A stretch of 23,250 nucleotides of DNA from Candidatus Cloacimonadota bacterium (GTDB lineage: Bacteria > Cloacimonadota > Cloacimonadia > Cloacimonadales > WRIO01): NCBI GenBank assembly GCA_023230175.1, contig JALNXV010000013.1, positions 1 to 23,250 of the forward strand, given 5' to 3'. The notes under the pieces were generated by a model that ran no database searches, was not told the DNA's origin, and saw only the letters and a list, made by a program, of their open reading frames with translations. The position numbers and the translations under genes were made by a program. Below are positions 1 to 7,478 of the stretch, in pieces (the first letter of the stretch is position 1; each line of letters begins with the position of its first letter).

Positions 1-1836
1 CGTTTCGATATTATCACTTGCTATCTCAGTTTCTTCTGAGTGATATTTTGAGTCATCGTAACCGTAATTAGCATCTTCAGGTATTACTTCTTTAGCTTCT
101 TTTTCTTCTCTTTTTGACATATTTTCGTTGATTTTATCTAAATGAAGTTTTTGATATTCTTTCATTATTTGTTTATCTCTTGAGAAAAACCAAGCTTTTA
201 CACTAAGTATAAGACGTCTGTTGTCGGTATCAATTTCTATGATTTTCATATCAATTTCTTCGCCAATTTCAAATGCATCTTCAGTGTTTTCTATTTGAGG
301 GATAGCTAAGTGTGAGATAGGAACAAAGCCTTCAACATAAGTGTCTTTGTAAGGTATATCAACTAAGATACCCTTAGGTATACATTTAGAAACCTTACCT
401 TTAACTTCTGTATTAACAGGTAAATTATCCATTAAATCTTCCCAAGGGTCTTGATGAAGTTGTTTCATTCCAAGTGCAACTCTATGGAGAAGTTTGTCAA
501 TTGATAAGATTACAGTTTCAATTTCTTGACCTTTTCTTAGGACTTCCTTAGGATGATAGATTCTTTTTGTCCATGAGATATCAGAGATATGAATTAATCC
601 GTCAATATCTTCTTCAATCTCAACAAAAGCACCGAATGGAGTTAGGTTTTTTACTTTTCTAGTAATAATTGTTCCAATAGGATATCTTTCTTCGATTGTA
701 AGCCAAGGATTAGGTTGCATTTGTTTCATACCAAGAGAAATTCTTTGATTTTCTTTTGAAACTACTAAAACAATCGCATTAATAGTATCACCTTCTTTAA
801 CGACTTGACGTGGATTAGTAATTTTTTTAGTCCAAGACATTTCAGAAACGTGAACAAGTCCTTCAACGCCGGGTTCTAATTCTACAAATGCACCGTATTT
901 TGTAATATTAACAATTTTACCTGTAACTTTTGTTCCTTCCGGATATTTTGCTTCAATATTTTCCCATGGGTGAGGGACTAATTGTTTAATACCAAGAGAA
1001 ACTCTATTATTTTCGTCATCAAATCCAATAACCTTTACTTTAACTTTATCACCAATATTAAGCATATCCGCAGGATGATTTATTCTACCCCACGACATAT
1101 CGGTAATATGTAATAAACCATCCATACCACCTAAGTCAATAAATGCACCATATTCAGTGATATTTTTTACTTCTCCGTCAAGTTCAGCATCAATTTTGAT
1201 AATATCTTTGAGTTTTTCTTTACGGTTTTCTAATTCACTTTCGAGTACTTTTCTTCTAGAAACTATAATATTTTTGCGATCTTCATCGAGTTTAATAATT
1301 TTTAAATCGACATCTTTATTGATAAACTGATCAAGATTAGGGACATTTTTTAGTGCAATTTGTGATCCGGGTAAGAAAGCTTCGACTCCCATAATTTCTG
1401 CAATCATACCACCTTTGACACGACGAACAAGTTTTCCTGAAATAGTTTCGTTATTTTGGAAAGCTTCCTTCATTTTTGCTAAATTAGTTAGGAAATCAGC
1501 TCTTTTTTTAGAGATTATTGGTTTCCCATCACCACTTTCGCGAGTGATGACATATACTTTTATAGTATCACCCTTTGTCGGAATATGATGAGGAGAGAAC
1601 TCATGAATCTGTATTGCCGCTTCTGATTTACAACCAATATCAACTAAAACTTCTTTTTCATCAACACCAACGACAACACCATCTACAATTTGACCTGATT
1701 CAACGTTACTCATTGATTGGTCAATCATTTCCAGATTAAAATCGTGGTCATTGTTTGTTTCTTCCGGTTGATTTGTTGGCAAATTTGTATCAGACACTGT
1801 TGTGTCCTTAGGGTCGTTTTGAACATTCATACTCAT
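1..1836 (-). CDS. rpsA: 30S ribosomal protein S1 (3' end outside window)
   Basis: S1 binds mRNA on the 30S subunit and helps initiate translation. I read 612 codons with no stop before the window edge, so the C-terminus is missing. Six S1-type OB-fold repeats are visible: two diverged N-terminal ones (about residues 27-110 and 125-205), then about 215-290, 300-375 and 388-460 with the classic ITEYGAFIDLGG, ITKYGAFVEL and LTPFGAFVEIEE signatures, and a diverged sixth (about 470-550). A Lys/Glu-rich tail follows, so the protein is longer than the 557-residue E. coli S1. The ATG at 1836 sits six bases after a strong AAGGAGG; a second in-frame ATG lies two codons on. The start lies inside the end of ispH (29-base overlap), implying coupled translation. 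Family identity is secure; only the exact C-terminus is unknown. Confidence 0.96.
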   Translation of the reverse strand, partial: MSMNVQNDPKDTTVSDTNLPTNQPEETNNDHDFNLEMIDQSMSNVESGQIVDGVVVGVDEKEVLVDIGCKSEAAIQIHEFSPHHIPTKGDTIKVYVITRESGDGKPIISKKRADFLTNLAKMKEAFQNNETISGKLVRRVKGGMIAEIMGVEAFLPGSQIALKNVPNLDQFINKDVDLKIIKLDEDRKNIIVSRRKVLESELENRKEKLKDIIKIDAELDGEVKNITEYGAFIDLGGMDGLLHITDMSWGRINHPADMLNIGDKVKVKVIGFDDENNRVSLGIKQLVPHPWENIEAKYPEGTKVTGKIVNITKYGAFVELEPGVEGLVHVSEMSWTKKITNPRQVVKEGDTINAIVLVVSKENQRISLGMKQMQPNPWLTIEERYPIGTIITRKVKNLTPFGAFVEIEEDIDGLIHISDISWTKRIYHPKEVLRKGQEIETVILSIDKLLHRVALGMKQLHQDPWEDLMDNLPVNTEVKGKVSKCIPKGILVDIPYKDTYVEGFVPISHLAIPQIENTEDAFEIGEEIDMKIIEIDTDNRRLILSVKAWFFSRDKQIMKEYQKLHLDKINENMSKREEKEAKEVIPEDANYGYDDSKYHSEETEIASDNIET

Positions 1837-2737
1837 TAGATTCCTCCTTGTAGCCGGGAATAGCATCTACCGATTGCACCAAATCGTTAGCATCCCCAAC
1901 AATAACTTTAATTTTATTATATACATCAATAATAATCCAGTCCGGAGTAGATGCTCCTGCTGTTAATCCTATATTGTCAGCATTAGCAAACCACTCATTT
2001 TTTATTTCATCTTGTGTTTCTATATGTTTGGTTGTAGCATATTTAGAACATAATTTGGCTAACATTTTTGTATTTGAACTATTTTTGCCTCCAATAACTA
2101 TCATTAAATCACTGTGTTTAGCGAGCTCTAAACTTGAATTTTGTCTTACATTGGTAGCATTACAGATAGTGTTAAATATCCTTAACTCGTTACAAATTGG
2201 GATTAATGAATTAGATAGCTTTATAAGATTGTCAATATTTTGAGTAGTTTGACAAATGATAGCTACTTTATTGAATTTTTTGTTTATAATTTCTTCGGAA
2301 GATTCAAAAAAGTAAACTTTTTTATCGATATAGGATTTGAGTGCTATGACTTCAGGGTGTTTATGATTTCCTAAGATAAAAATGTCGTAGTTTTCGCTAT
2401 TGGCAATTCTTGCAAATTCATGTGCTTTGGCAACATAAGGACAGGTAGCATCAATTATTATATTTTGTTTTGCTTTTAAAATTTCATAGGTTTCTCTAGG
2501 TATCCCATGCGACCTTATTATGACAGCTTCATCGCCGATGTCATCAGTGTTTTCAGCTACAGATACACCTTTATGTTTTAGATTTTCCACCATTTGAGGG
2601 TTATGTATGATTGGTCCAAGGGTTATGGCTTTACCATGCTTTTGAGCTGTTTCTTCAGCTAATCTTATCGCCCTTTTTACTCCAAAACAAAATCCGGAGT
2701 TCTTCGCTAATTTAATTTTTTTCATTTTGTAACTCAT
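1808..2737 (-). CDS. ispH: 4-hydroxy-3-methylbut-2-enyl diphosphate reductase (IspH/LytB)
   Basis: IspH is the last enzyme of the MEP isoprenoid pathway. It reduces HMBPP to IPP and DMAPP with a [4Fe-4S] cluster in the cytoplasm. The three cluster cysteines are present: C17 (SGFCFGV), C99 (DATCPYV) and C192 (TICNATNVRQ). So are the substrate-binding histidines H45 (IIHNP), H77 (RSHG) and H127 and the catalytic glutamate E129 (HPEV). At 309 residues it has the family length. The start is uncertain: ATG at 2737 or in-frame ATG at 2725 (MKKIKLA). Neither has a good Shine-Dalgarno site, consistent with translational coupling to plsC, whose end it overlaps by 26 bases. Its own end overlaps rpsA by 29 bases. 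In several Clostridia IspH and S1 are one fused protein; here they are separate reading frames. With the prenyl synthase at 6138 it accounts for two steps of isoprenoid synthesis. Confidence 0.95.
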   Translation of the reverse strand: MSYKMKKIKLAKNSGFCFGVKRAIRLAEETAQKHGKAITLGPIIHNPQMVENLKHKGVSVAENTDDIGDEAVIIRSHGIPRETYEILKAKQNIIIDATCPYVAKAHEFARIANSENYDIFILGNHKHPEVIALKSYIDKKVYFFESSEEIINKKFNKVAIICQTTQNIDNLIKLSNSLIPICNELRIFNTICNATNVRQNSSLELAKHSDLMIVIGGKNSSNTKMLAKLCSKYATTKHIETQDEIKNEWFANADNIGLTAGASTPDWIIIDVYNKIKVIVGDANDLVQSVDAIPGYKEESNEYECSKRP

Positions 2738-3311
2738 TTATTTTCTTAAAAGTATATTCTGAGATTAATTGATATGCCTCTCTATTGGTTTCTAATTCGG
2801 CAAACTGTGTGTATGGTATGACATCTCCAAAAACAATTTTTAATCTTTTTATAAAGAAAAAACAACTAAAGAATTTATTTGCGTTTTCTATGTAAATTGG
2901 TAGTATATTATGTTTTGTGTTTAACATAAAAAGTCCTATTCCCGGTTTTATTTTAGATCCATTTCGAGTTCCTTGAGGAAAAATTAATAATGATTTATTG
3001 TTGTTAAGTGTATTTATTGATTTTTCAATTGCACCTTTGTCAGGTCTTCCTCTGTAGATAGGAATAACATTTAACCAATTAAAAATCTTTGCTGCAAGAG
3101 AGTATTTACATAATTCTGCTTTCGCTAAAAAAGTAATTTCAAATGGTAAAATTGATGCGATAAAGGGAGGATCAAACCATGAGATATGATTTGAAGCAAT
3201 AATCACTGAATTGACATCTTTAAGTTTGTTTTTATTAACAAGCTTGTAATGCCAACAGCATCTCATTAAAATTCTTACGATAAATGTTATAAAACTATAT
3301 GACTTACGCAA
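2712..3311 (-). CDS. plsC: 1-acyl-sn-glycerol-3-phosphate acyltransferase (PlsC/LPLAT family)
   Basis: Members of this family transfer an acyl chain to lysophosphatidic acid to make phosphatidic acid, at the inner face of the membrane. The catalytic NHxxxxD motif is NHISWFD (H42, D47), the second motif is PIYRGR (84-89) and the third is FPQGTR (111-116). In the third motif the usual Glu of FPEGTR is Gln. A hydrophobic stretch near the N-terminus may be a membrane anchor. At 199 residues it is a short but complete member. The only start giving full length is a TTG at 3309-3311, preceded by AAGGGG three bases upstream within the end of cmk. An internal ATG (residue 16) has no ribosome binding site. 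The gene overlaps cmk by 8 bases and ispH by 26. Exact acyl substrate cannot be read from the sequence. Confidence 0.9.
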   Translation of the reverse strand: MRKSYSFITFIVRILMRCCWHYKLVNKNKLKDVNSVIIASNHISWFDPPFIASILPFEITFLAKAELCKYSLAAKIFNWLNVIPIYRGRPDKGAIEKSINTLNNNKSLLIFPQGTRNGSKIKPGIGLFMLNTKHNILPIYIENANKFFSCFFFIKRLKIVFGDVIPYTQFAELETNREAYQLISEYTFKKINELQNEKN

Positions 3312-3966
3312 TGTCCCCTTGTAACACCTTTAAAATATATTTTACTTGTTCCTCAATAGTCATATTGGAAGTATCAACTTCAATAGCATCTTCTGCTTTT
3401 ATTAAAGGAGAAAATTCTCTTTCGGAATCATTTTTGTCTCTCCAAATCAAATCATTTTTGATATCTTCAAGATTTGATACTATGCCTTTTGTAAGTTGTT
3501 CATTAAGTCTTCTTAATGCTCTTGTTTCAATAGAGGCGGTTAGGAAAAACTTATAGTTTGCATTTGGAAAAACTACAGTCCCAATATCTCTACCATCCAT
3601 TATGATTTTTTGATTTATTGCAAGTAATCTTTGTATTTCGACCATTTTATCTCTGATTATTTTTTTTGTTGCGATATTTGATGAAAGTTTTGTTATTTCA
3701 GGCAATCTTATTTCGGAAGTAACGTCAATATTATTTAAAAAAATGTGATTTTCGTTATTAATTCTTTCGAATCTAATTGTAATGCTATTAATGATTTTTA
3801 TAAGGTTTTTATGGTTAGATATATCTAAATTATTTTTGAGTGCATATAAAGCCACAGCACGATACATTGCCCCTGTATCAATATAGATAAAGTTTAATTT
3901 TTCAGCTATTAATTTTGCTGTTGTACTTTTACCAGAGGCAGCTGGTCCATCTATGGCAATAATCAT
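3304..3966 (-). CDS. cmk: (d)CMP kinase
   Basis: Cytidylate kinase phosphorylates CMP and dCMP to the diphosphates using ATP. The P-loop GPAASGKST occupies residues 7-15. The CMP-binding region contains DTGAMYRA (30-37) and GRDIGT (125-130), and the lid region has RDKNDSER (176-183). At 220 residues the length is typical of bacterial Cmk. The ATG at 3966 follows AAGGTAGG; an overlapping ATG four bases upstream is out of frame and leads nowhere. It is first in the cmk-plsC-ispH-rpsA operon. Two candidate promoters lie within 150 bases upstream. The linkage of cmk to rpsA is widely conserved in bacteria, supporting both calls. Confidence 0.96.
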   Translation of the reverse strand: MIIAIDGPAASGKSTTAKLIAEKLNFIYIDTGAMYRAVALYALKNNLDISNHKNLIKIINSITIRFERINNENHIFLNNIDVTSEIRLPEITKLSSNIATKKIIRDKMVEIQRLLAINQKIIMDGRDIGTVVFPNANYKFFLTASIETRALRRLNEQLTKGIVSNLEDIKNDLIWRDKNDSEREFSPLIKAEDAIEVDTSNMTIEEQVKYILKVLQGDIA

Positions 3967-3997
3967 TCATACCTACCTTAAAATATTAGTTTTTCAA

Positions 3998-4025
3998 ATT
4001 ATTAAAATTTCACTGATTTTGTCAA
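3998..4025 (-). promoter_or_regulatory. candidate proximal sigma70-type promoter of the cmk operon
   Basis: On the minus strand a perfect TTGACA (4025-4020) is followed after 16 bases by AATAAT (4003-3998), five of six matches to the -10 consensus. The distance to the cmk ATG at 3966 is about 30 bases, leaving a short leader that contains the AAGGTAGG ribosome binding site. This is a sequence match only. Confidence 0.6.
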
Positions 4026-4082
4026 CCTTTTTTTTAAAAATAATTAAATTATTGTTTTTTCAGTAAGATATACAAATTAATG

Positions 4083-4111
4083 ATTATTGAAAAATTAAAC
4101 GTTTTTGTCAA
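4083..4111 (-). promoter_or_regulatory. candidate distal promoter of the cmk operon
   Basis: A second perfect minus-strand TTGACA (4111-4106) is followed after 17 bases by AATAAT (4088-4083). If used, it would give a leader of about 110 bases and make cmk a tandem-promoter operon, which would suit an operon ending in rpsA. It rests on consensus matching in AT-rich DNA, where -10-like hexamers are common. Confidence 0.45.
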
Positions 4112-4220
4112 AACATAAGATATTGTGAAATACTTATAATTAACTGATTTCAAAATATTTAATGTTTAATATTTAGTATTTTATTAAAGACTTAGGTTTG
4201 TATTTGAATGAAATTTATGC

Positions 4221-4249
4221 TTGACATATTTTTTAAAATATATTATTGT
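4221..4249 (+). promoter_or_regulatory. candidate promoter of the large plus-strand operon
   Basis: TTGACA at 4221-4226 is followed after 17 bases by TATTGT (4244-4249, four of six). A better TATTAT hexamer at 4241-4246 has a spacing of only 14. The predicted transcript would start about 20 bases before the ATG at 4277, with AAAGGAGG in between. Confidence 0.5.
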
Positions 4250-4276
4250 GAATTTATGTTAGTGTAAAGGAGGCAT

Positions 4277-5242
4277 ATGTCAGTTAAAAGAAAATGGTAT
4301 ATTACTTTGATGCAGACAGATTCATCTAAAATGGTTAATTTGAGCATTAGTAAAAATATCGGCCATTTTGTGTCTGCCTTTATATTATTATTGATTATTG
4401 TTTTGGGGATTTCTTCTTTTTATGTATGGAAGAAGAATGTGGAACTTGCTCATTTGAATCGATTAGAAAAAGAAAATCAACTCCTAAGAGAAAAAATTGC
4501 GTTTGTATCTACTCAAATGGATTCTGTGTTGATTCGTATAAAAGTAATGGAAGAATGGGAAGATAACCTTAGAGGTGAAAGAAGATTAAAGGCTATCAAT
4601 CCAGATATAAGAGCTTTAGGTTCCGGTGGTGAACCACATTCCGATCCTAGTTTTTTGCCTTTTGATGACAATCTCCATAGGATTTATAATGAATATCTGA
4701 ATAAATTAAATTTTATTAAATCAAAAACTACGTTAACCTATGAAACACATTCTGATTTAATTTCTTCTTTGGAGAAAAGAGAAAGTCTTTTTATGTCTAC
4801 TCCAAGCATTATTCCAACCTATGGAATGATAACTACTGATTATGGTTACAGGATTCATCCAATTTTTAGATATAAACAATTCCATGCCGGGATTGATATT
4901 GCTAATTCAATTGGTACTCCAATTTATGCTACAGCTGATGGAAAAATATCTTTTGCAGGAACTTCCGGTCATAATGGGAAATTAATCAGAATTAATCATG
5001 AATCAGGTTATCAAACAAGATATGCTCATCTTAGTAAAATATTAGTAAAAAAAGATGAAGAAGTTCTTAAAGGTCAAATCATTGCATTAATGGGAAGTAC
5101 CGGGGTTTCTACAGGATCACATCTACATTATGAAGTTTATAGCTTGATAAAAAATAGATGCGTTAATCCAAAAGGATTTTTTAATTTACAAGAAGATCAA
5201 ATCAAAATTGCTCAGAATACAAATAATTTTACTAGAATGTAA
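4277..5242 (+). CDS. membrane-anchored M23 family metallopeptidase (LytM domain)
   Basis: M23 enzymes are zinc endopeptidases that cut peptide cross-links in peptidoglycan. One membrane segment (about residues 31-51) follows a basic N-terminus, placing the rest in the periplasm. A short coiled coil (about 53-95) comes next, then a linker and the M23 domain (about 180-300). The zinc-binding set is complete: H203 and D207 (HAGID) and H284 of HLHYEV, with catalytic H251 (YAH) and H282. It should therefore be active, unlike the degenerate LytM domains of EnvC or NlpD. The start has AAAGGAGG five bases upstream. It is first in an operon that also encodes an FtsE/FtsX-like pair, so it is a plausible cell-wall target of that pair, but this is inference. 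The exact bond cut and its role in division or elongation cannot be read. Confidence 0.9.
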   Translation: MSVKRKWYITLMQTDSSKMVNLSISKNIGHFVSAFILLLIIVLGISSFYVWKKNVELAHLNRLEKENQLLREKIAFVSTQMDSVLIRIKVMEEWEDNLRGERRLKAINPDIRALGSGGEPHSDPSFLPFDDNLHRIYNEYLNKLNFIKSKTTLTYETHSDLISSLEKRESLFMSTPSIIPTYGMITTDYGYRIHPIFRYKQFHAGIDIANSIGTPIYATADGKISFAGTSGHNGKLIRINHESGYQTRYAHLSKILVKKDEEVLKGQIIALMGSTGVSTGSHLHYEVYSLIKNRCVNPKGFFNLQEDQIKIAQNTNNFTRM

Positions 5243-5283
5243 TTTTTCTTTTTTATTGTTAATTTTTGAGGAATAAATTTAAA

Positions 5284-5922
5284 ATGGTATATATAGTGTC
5301 TTACGTAACAAAAGAAGATATCTTTTTTTTAAATAACTTATCGGTTGAAGATGAAAATATAGTAGTAGGAGTTGATCAAGGAGCTAATGTTTTATTGTGT
5401 TACAATATTGTCCCCGATTATATTATAGGTGATTTTGATTCATTTATAGGATTAATAAAGGATGTTCCTGATACAGTAAAAATAATTAAATTAGATAAAA
5501 AAAAAGATTATTCAGATTTAGAATATGCAATAGATTATTTTATTGATAAACATAAAGATATATGTATTGTAAATAATATGCAAGGGCGTTTAGATCATAT
5601 ATTAGCATGTTTAACTTTAATTGAAAAGAGTACTTCAAAAACCAAGATTTTTATTTGTAATCATTTTGAAGAAATTCGATTATTATCTGAAACAAATGTT
5701 TTAAATTTTAAAAAAAATACTTTAGTATCCTTGATCCCTTTAAGTGAAAAGGTTTTAAATGTATCAACAAATGGTTTAGAATATCCATTAACTTCTGAAA
5801 CCTTGTTTAGAAACAGTTCTCGTGGATTGAGTAATATTGTTAAAAATGAAACTATAGAGATTTCCTTTAAAACAGGGAAATTATTATTAATATCACAAAG
5901 CAATCGGAGAGATAATGACTGA
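5284..5922 (+). CDS. thiN: thiamine pyrophosphokinase
   Basis: This enzyme transfers pyrophosphate from ATP to thiamine to make thiamine diphosphate. Family motifs appear in order: VDQGAN (a variant of ADGGAN), PDYIIGDFDS, KKDYSDLEYA, GRLDH and RGLSN. I start it at ATG 5284, giving 212 residues, because GAGGA lies 11 bases before it; the longer TTG frame from 5266 would place the start inside that ribosome binding site. It ends 8 bases into xseB. No TPP riboswitch is visible, and other thiamine genes are absent here, so a salvage role is likely. The motifs are slightly diverged (VDQG for ADGG, SD for TD) but the ordered pattern is convincing. Confidence 0.85.
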   Translation: MVYIVSYVTKEDIFFLNNLSVEDENIVVGVDQGANVLLCYNIVPDYIIGDFDSFIGLIKDVPDTVKIIKLDKKKDYSDLEYAIDYFIDKHKDICIVNNMQGRLDHILACLTLIEKSTSKTKIFICNHFEEIRLLSETNVLNFKKNTLVSLIPLSEKVLNVSTNGLEYPLTSETLFRNSSRGLSNIVKNETIEISFKTGKLLLISQSNRRDND

Positions 5923-6136
5923 AAAAATTAAAGAAGTAAGTTTTGAAAAATCATTGATTGAATTAGAGAAAATTATAAATGAAATGGAGCAGGGTTCTAT
6001 TGATGATCTTGATAAATTAATTGAGAATTATGAAAATGGTTCTAAGTTAATCGAAAGATGTAATAAGATACTTAAAGATGCAGAGTTAAAAGTTCAAAAG
6101 ATAACTCAAAAGATTGAAAAAGAAGCGAGGGATTAA
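5915..6136 (+). CDS. xseB: exodeoxyribonuclease VII small subunit
   Basis: XseB pairs with the large subunit XseA to form exonuclease VII, which degrades single-stranded DNA. The 73-residue protein has the family pattern: FEKSLIELEKIINEMEQG, then SIDDLDKLIENYENG, then a helical segment with CNKILKDAELKVQ. The ATG follows CGGAGAGA and overlaps the end of the thiamine pyrophosphokinase gene by 8 bases. It directly precedes a prenyl synthase gene, an arrangement common in bacteria. XseA is not in the window, so it must be encoded elsewhere for this subunit to work. Confidence 0.92.
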   Translation: MTEKIKEVSFEKSLIELEKIINEMEQGSIDDLDKLIENYENGSKLIERCNKILKDAELKVQKITQKIEKEARD

Positions 6137-6137
6137 A

Positions 6138-7031
6138 ATGCAAAATCAAGTAGCATTGAAAAAAGATATAAAAGAAAAAAGAGAACTCATAAATATGATG
6201 ATGGATAGATTTTTACCGCGTAAGGATGATTATCCAAAAGAAATCCATAAAGCAATGCGTTATACATTATTTGCCGGAGGTAAAAGATTTAGGCCTTATC
6301 TGACAATTTTATGTTTTCATTTGTTTAAAAAGAAATTAAATGATGAAGTAATTAAAGCAGCTTCTGCAATTGAATTTTTACATACTTATACATTAATCCA
6401 CGATGATTTACCTGAAATAGATAATGATGATTACCGTAGAGGAAAAAAAACTTGTCATGTTATGTTCGGTTCGGATATTGCCTTACTTGCAGGAGACGCA
6501 TTATTAATTGAAGCATTTAATTTAGTTAATAATTTGGAAACTGCAGCAGATTTAAAAATTAATATGATTAATGAAATGGCAATACTTTGTGGAGAGCGTG
6601 GTTTAATTGCCGGTCAAATGATGGATATAATTTCAGAAGGTCAAAATGTTACAAAAAAAACAGTAGAATTTATTCATATAAATAAAACAGCAAAACTATT
6701 ACAATTATGTACAAAGTACGGTGCAATGCTTGGAGATGCTTCTGAAGCAGAAGTAAAAAAAATGGAAGATTTTGGTAAAAAACTTGGTTTAGCATTTCAA
6801 ATTACTGATGATATTTTGGATATAGAAGGTTCTGAAAAGAGTTTAGGCAAAACTATTGGTAAAGATATTGAAGAGAAAAAAGTAACTTATCCTTCTGTGT
6901 ATGGTTTAGATAAGGCTAAACAATTAGCTGAAAAAAATGTTAAAGACGCTTTGAAAATACTAAATTCATACGGAGAACGTTCTATACTTTTAAAAGAGTT
7001 AACATTATATTTATTATCAAGGAAATCCTAA
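6138..7031 (+). CDS. ispA: polyprenyl (farnesyl/geranylgeranyl) diphosphate synthase
   Basis: The enzyme condenses isopentenyl diphosphate with allylic diphosphates to make C15 or C20 prenyl chains. From ATG 6138 it has 297 residues. Features are GGKRFRP (47-53, substrate binding), the first Asp-rich motif DDLPEIDNDD (89-98), GD followed by ALLIEAF (119-127), and the second Asp-rich motif QITDDILD (221-228). The short two-residue insertion in the first motif is typical of bacterial short-chain synthases of the IspA type. A TTG-initiated extension from 6114 is unlikely because it lies within xseB, while GAGGG sits 8 bases before the ATG. Product chain length cannot be fixed from sequence. It complements ispH on the opposite strand. 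Confidence 0.92.
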   Translation: MQNQVALKKDIKEKRELINMMMDRFLPRKDDYPKEIHKAMRYTLFAGGKRFRPYLTILCFHLFKKKLNDEVIKAASAIEFLHTYTLIHDDLPEIDNDDYRRGKKTCHVMFGSDIALLAGDALLIEAFNLVNNLETAADLKINMINEMAILCGERGLIAGQMMDIISEGQNVTKKTVEFIHINKTAKLLQLCTKYGAMLGDASEAEVKKMEDFGKKLGLAFQITDDILDIEGSEKSLGKTIGKDIEEKKVTYPSVYGLDKAKQLAEKNVKDALKILNSYGERSILLKELTLYLLSRKS

Positions 7032-7469
7032 GTGGAGATAAGTGTTATGCTCTTAAGTGATACTGCAAGATTACCGGAAAAAATGACTGAAAATGCAGCA
7101 GGCTATGACATATTTGCTGATTTAACTCAAGTAATTACAATTAACCCATTTCAAAGAATATTGATACCTACAGGATTTGCAATTGCCTTACCCGAAGGTT
7201 ATGAAGCACAAATTAGACCTCGAAGTGGTTTAGCTGTTAAGTATGGAATTACTGTTATAAATTCTCCTGGAACAATTGATTCTGACTATAGAGGCGAAGT
7301 GAAAATTGGGCTTATTAATCTTTCTGAAACCCCTTTTCACTTAGAACCACAAATGCGTATTGCACAAATGATAGTTAGTAAACATGAATATGTAGAGTTT
7401 GTATTAAAAAAAGAATTACCTGATACTGCCCGAGGAAAAGGTGGTTTTGGACATACAAATTATAAATAA
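7032..7469 (+). CDS. dut: deoxyuridine 5'-triphosphate nucleotidohydrolase (dUTPase)
   Basis: dUTPase hydrolyses dUTP to dUMP, keeping uracil out of DNA and feeding dTMP synthesis. All five trimeric-dUTPase motifs are present: AGYDI, RPRSGLAVKYGI, SPGTIDSDYRGEV, RIAQMIV and RGKGGFGHT. The last varies from the usual RGxGGFGST. At 145 residues the length is normal. The start is GTG at 7032, directly after the ispA stop, with AAGGA eight bases upstream. An alternative ATG at 7047 also has a GGAG before it and would remove five residues. The longer form keeps the expected first beta strand. Confidence 0.95.
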   Translation: MEISVMLLSDTARLPEKMTENAAGYDIFADLTQVITINPFQRILIPTGFAIALPEGYEAQIRPRSGLAVKYGITVINSPGTIDSDYRGEVKIGLINLSETPFHLEPQMRIAQMIVSKHEYVEFVLKKELPDTARGKGGFGHTNYK

Positions 7470-7478
7470 GGGAATAAA

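Larger units (their letters stand above)
3967..4276. promoter_or_regulatory. divergent intergenic control region between cmk and the M23 gene
   Basis: This 310-base gap separates two divergently read operons. It is very AT-rich with no plausible reading frame. I see two minus-strand promoter candidates, one plus-strand promoter candidate and the Shine-Dalgarno sites of the two first genes, all listed separately. No riboswitch-like or operator-like dyad was recognised. Confidence 0.7.

Noticed and set aside
1974..2243. Opposite-strand reading frame across ispH, and similar ones at 3299-3556, 5661-5903, 12275-12493, 13156-13347, 13353-13622 and 21786-21995
   Set aside because: All lie wholly or almost wholly inside genes with clear family motifs, have no ribosome binding site and give low-complexity proteins without recognisable domains.
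4241..4246. TATTAT as the -10 box of the M23 operon promoter
   Set aside because: Better hexamer than TATTGT but only 14 bases from TTGACA, too short for a normal sigma70 promoter.
5266..5283. Upstream TTG start for thiamine pyrophosphokinase
   Set aside because: The TTG overlaps the GAGGA ribosome binding site that serves ATG 5284.
6114..6137. Upstream TTG start for the prenyl synthase
   Set aside because: It lies within xseB, adds a lysine-rich stretch not typical of the family, and GAGGG precedes the ATG at 6138 at good spacing.
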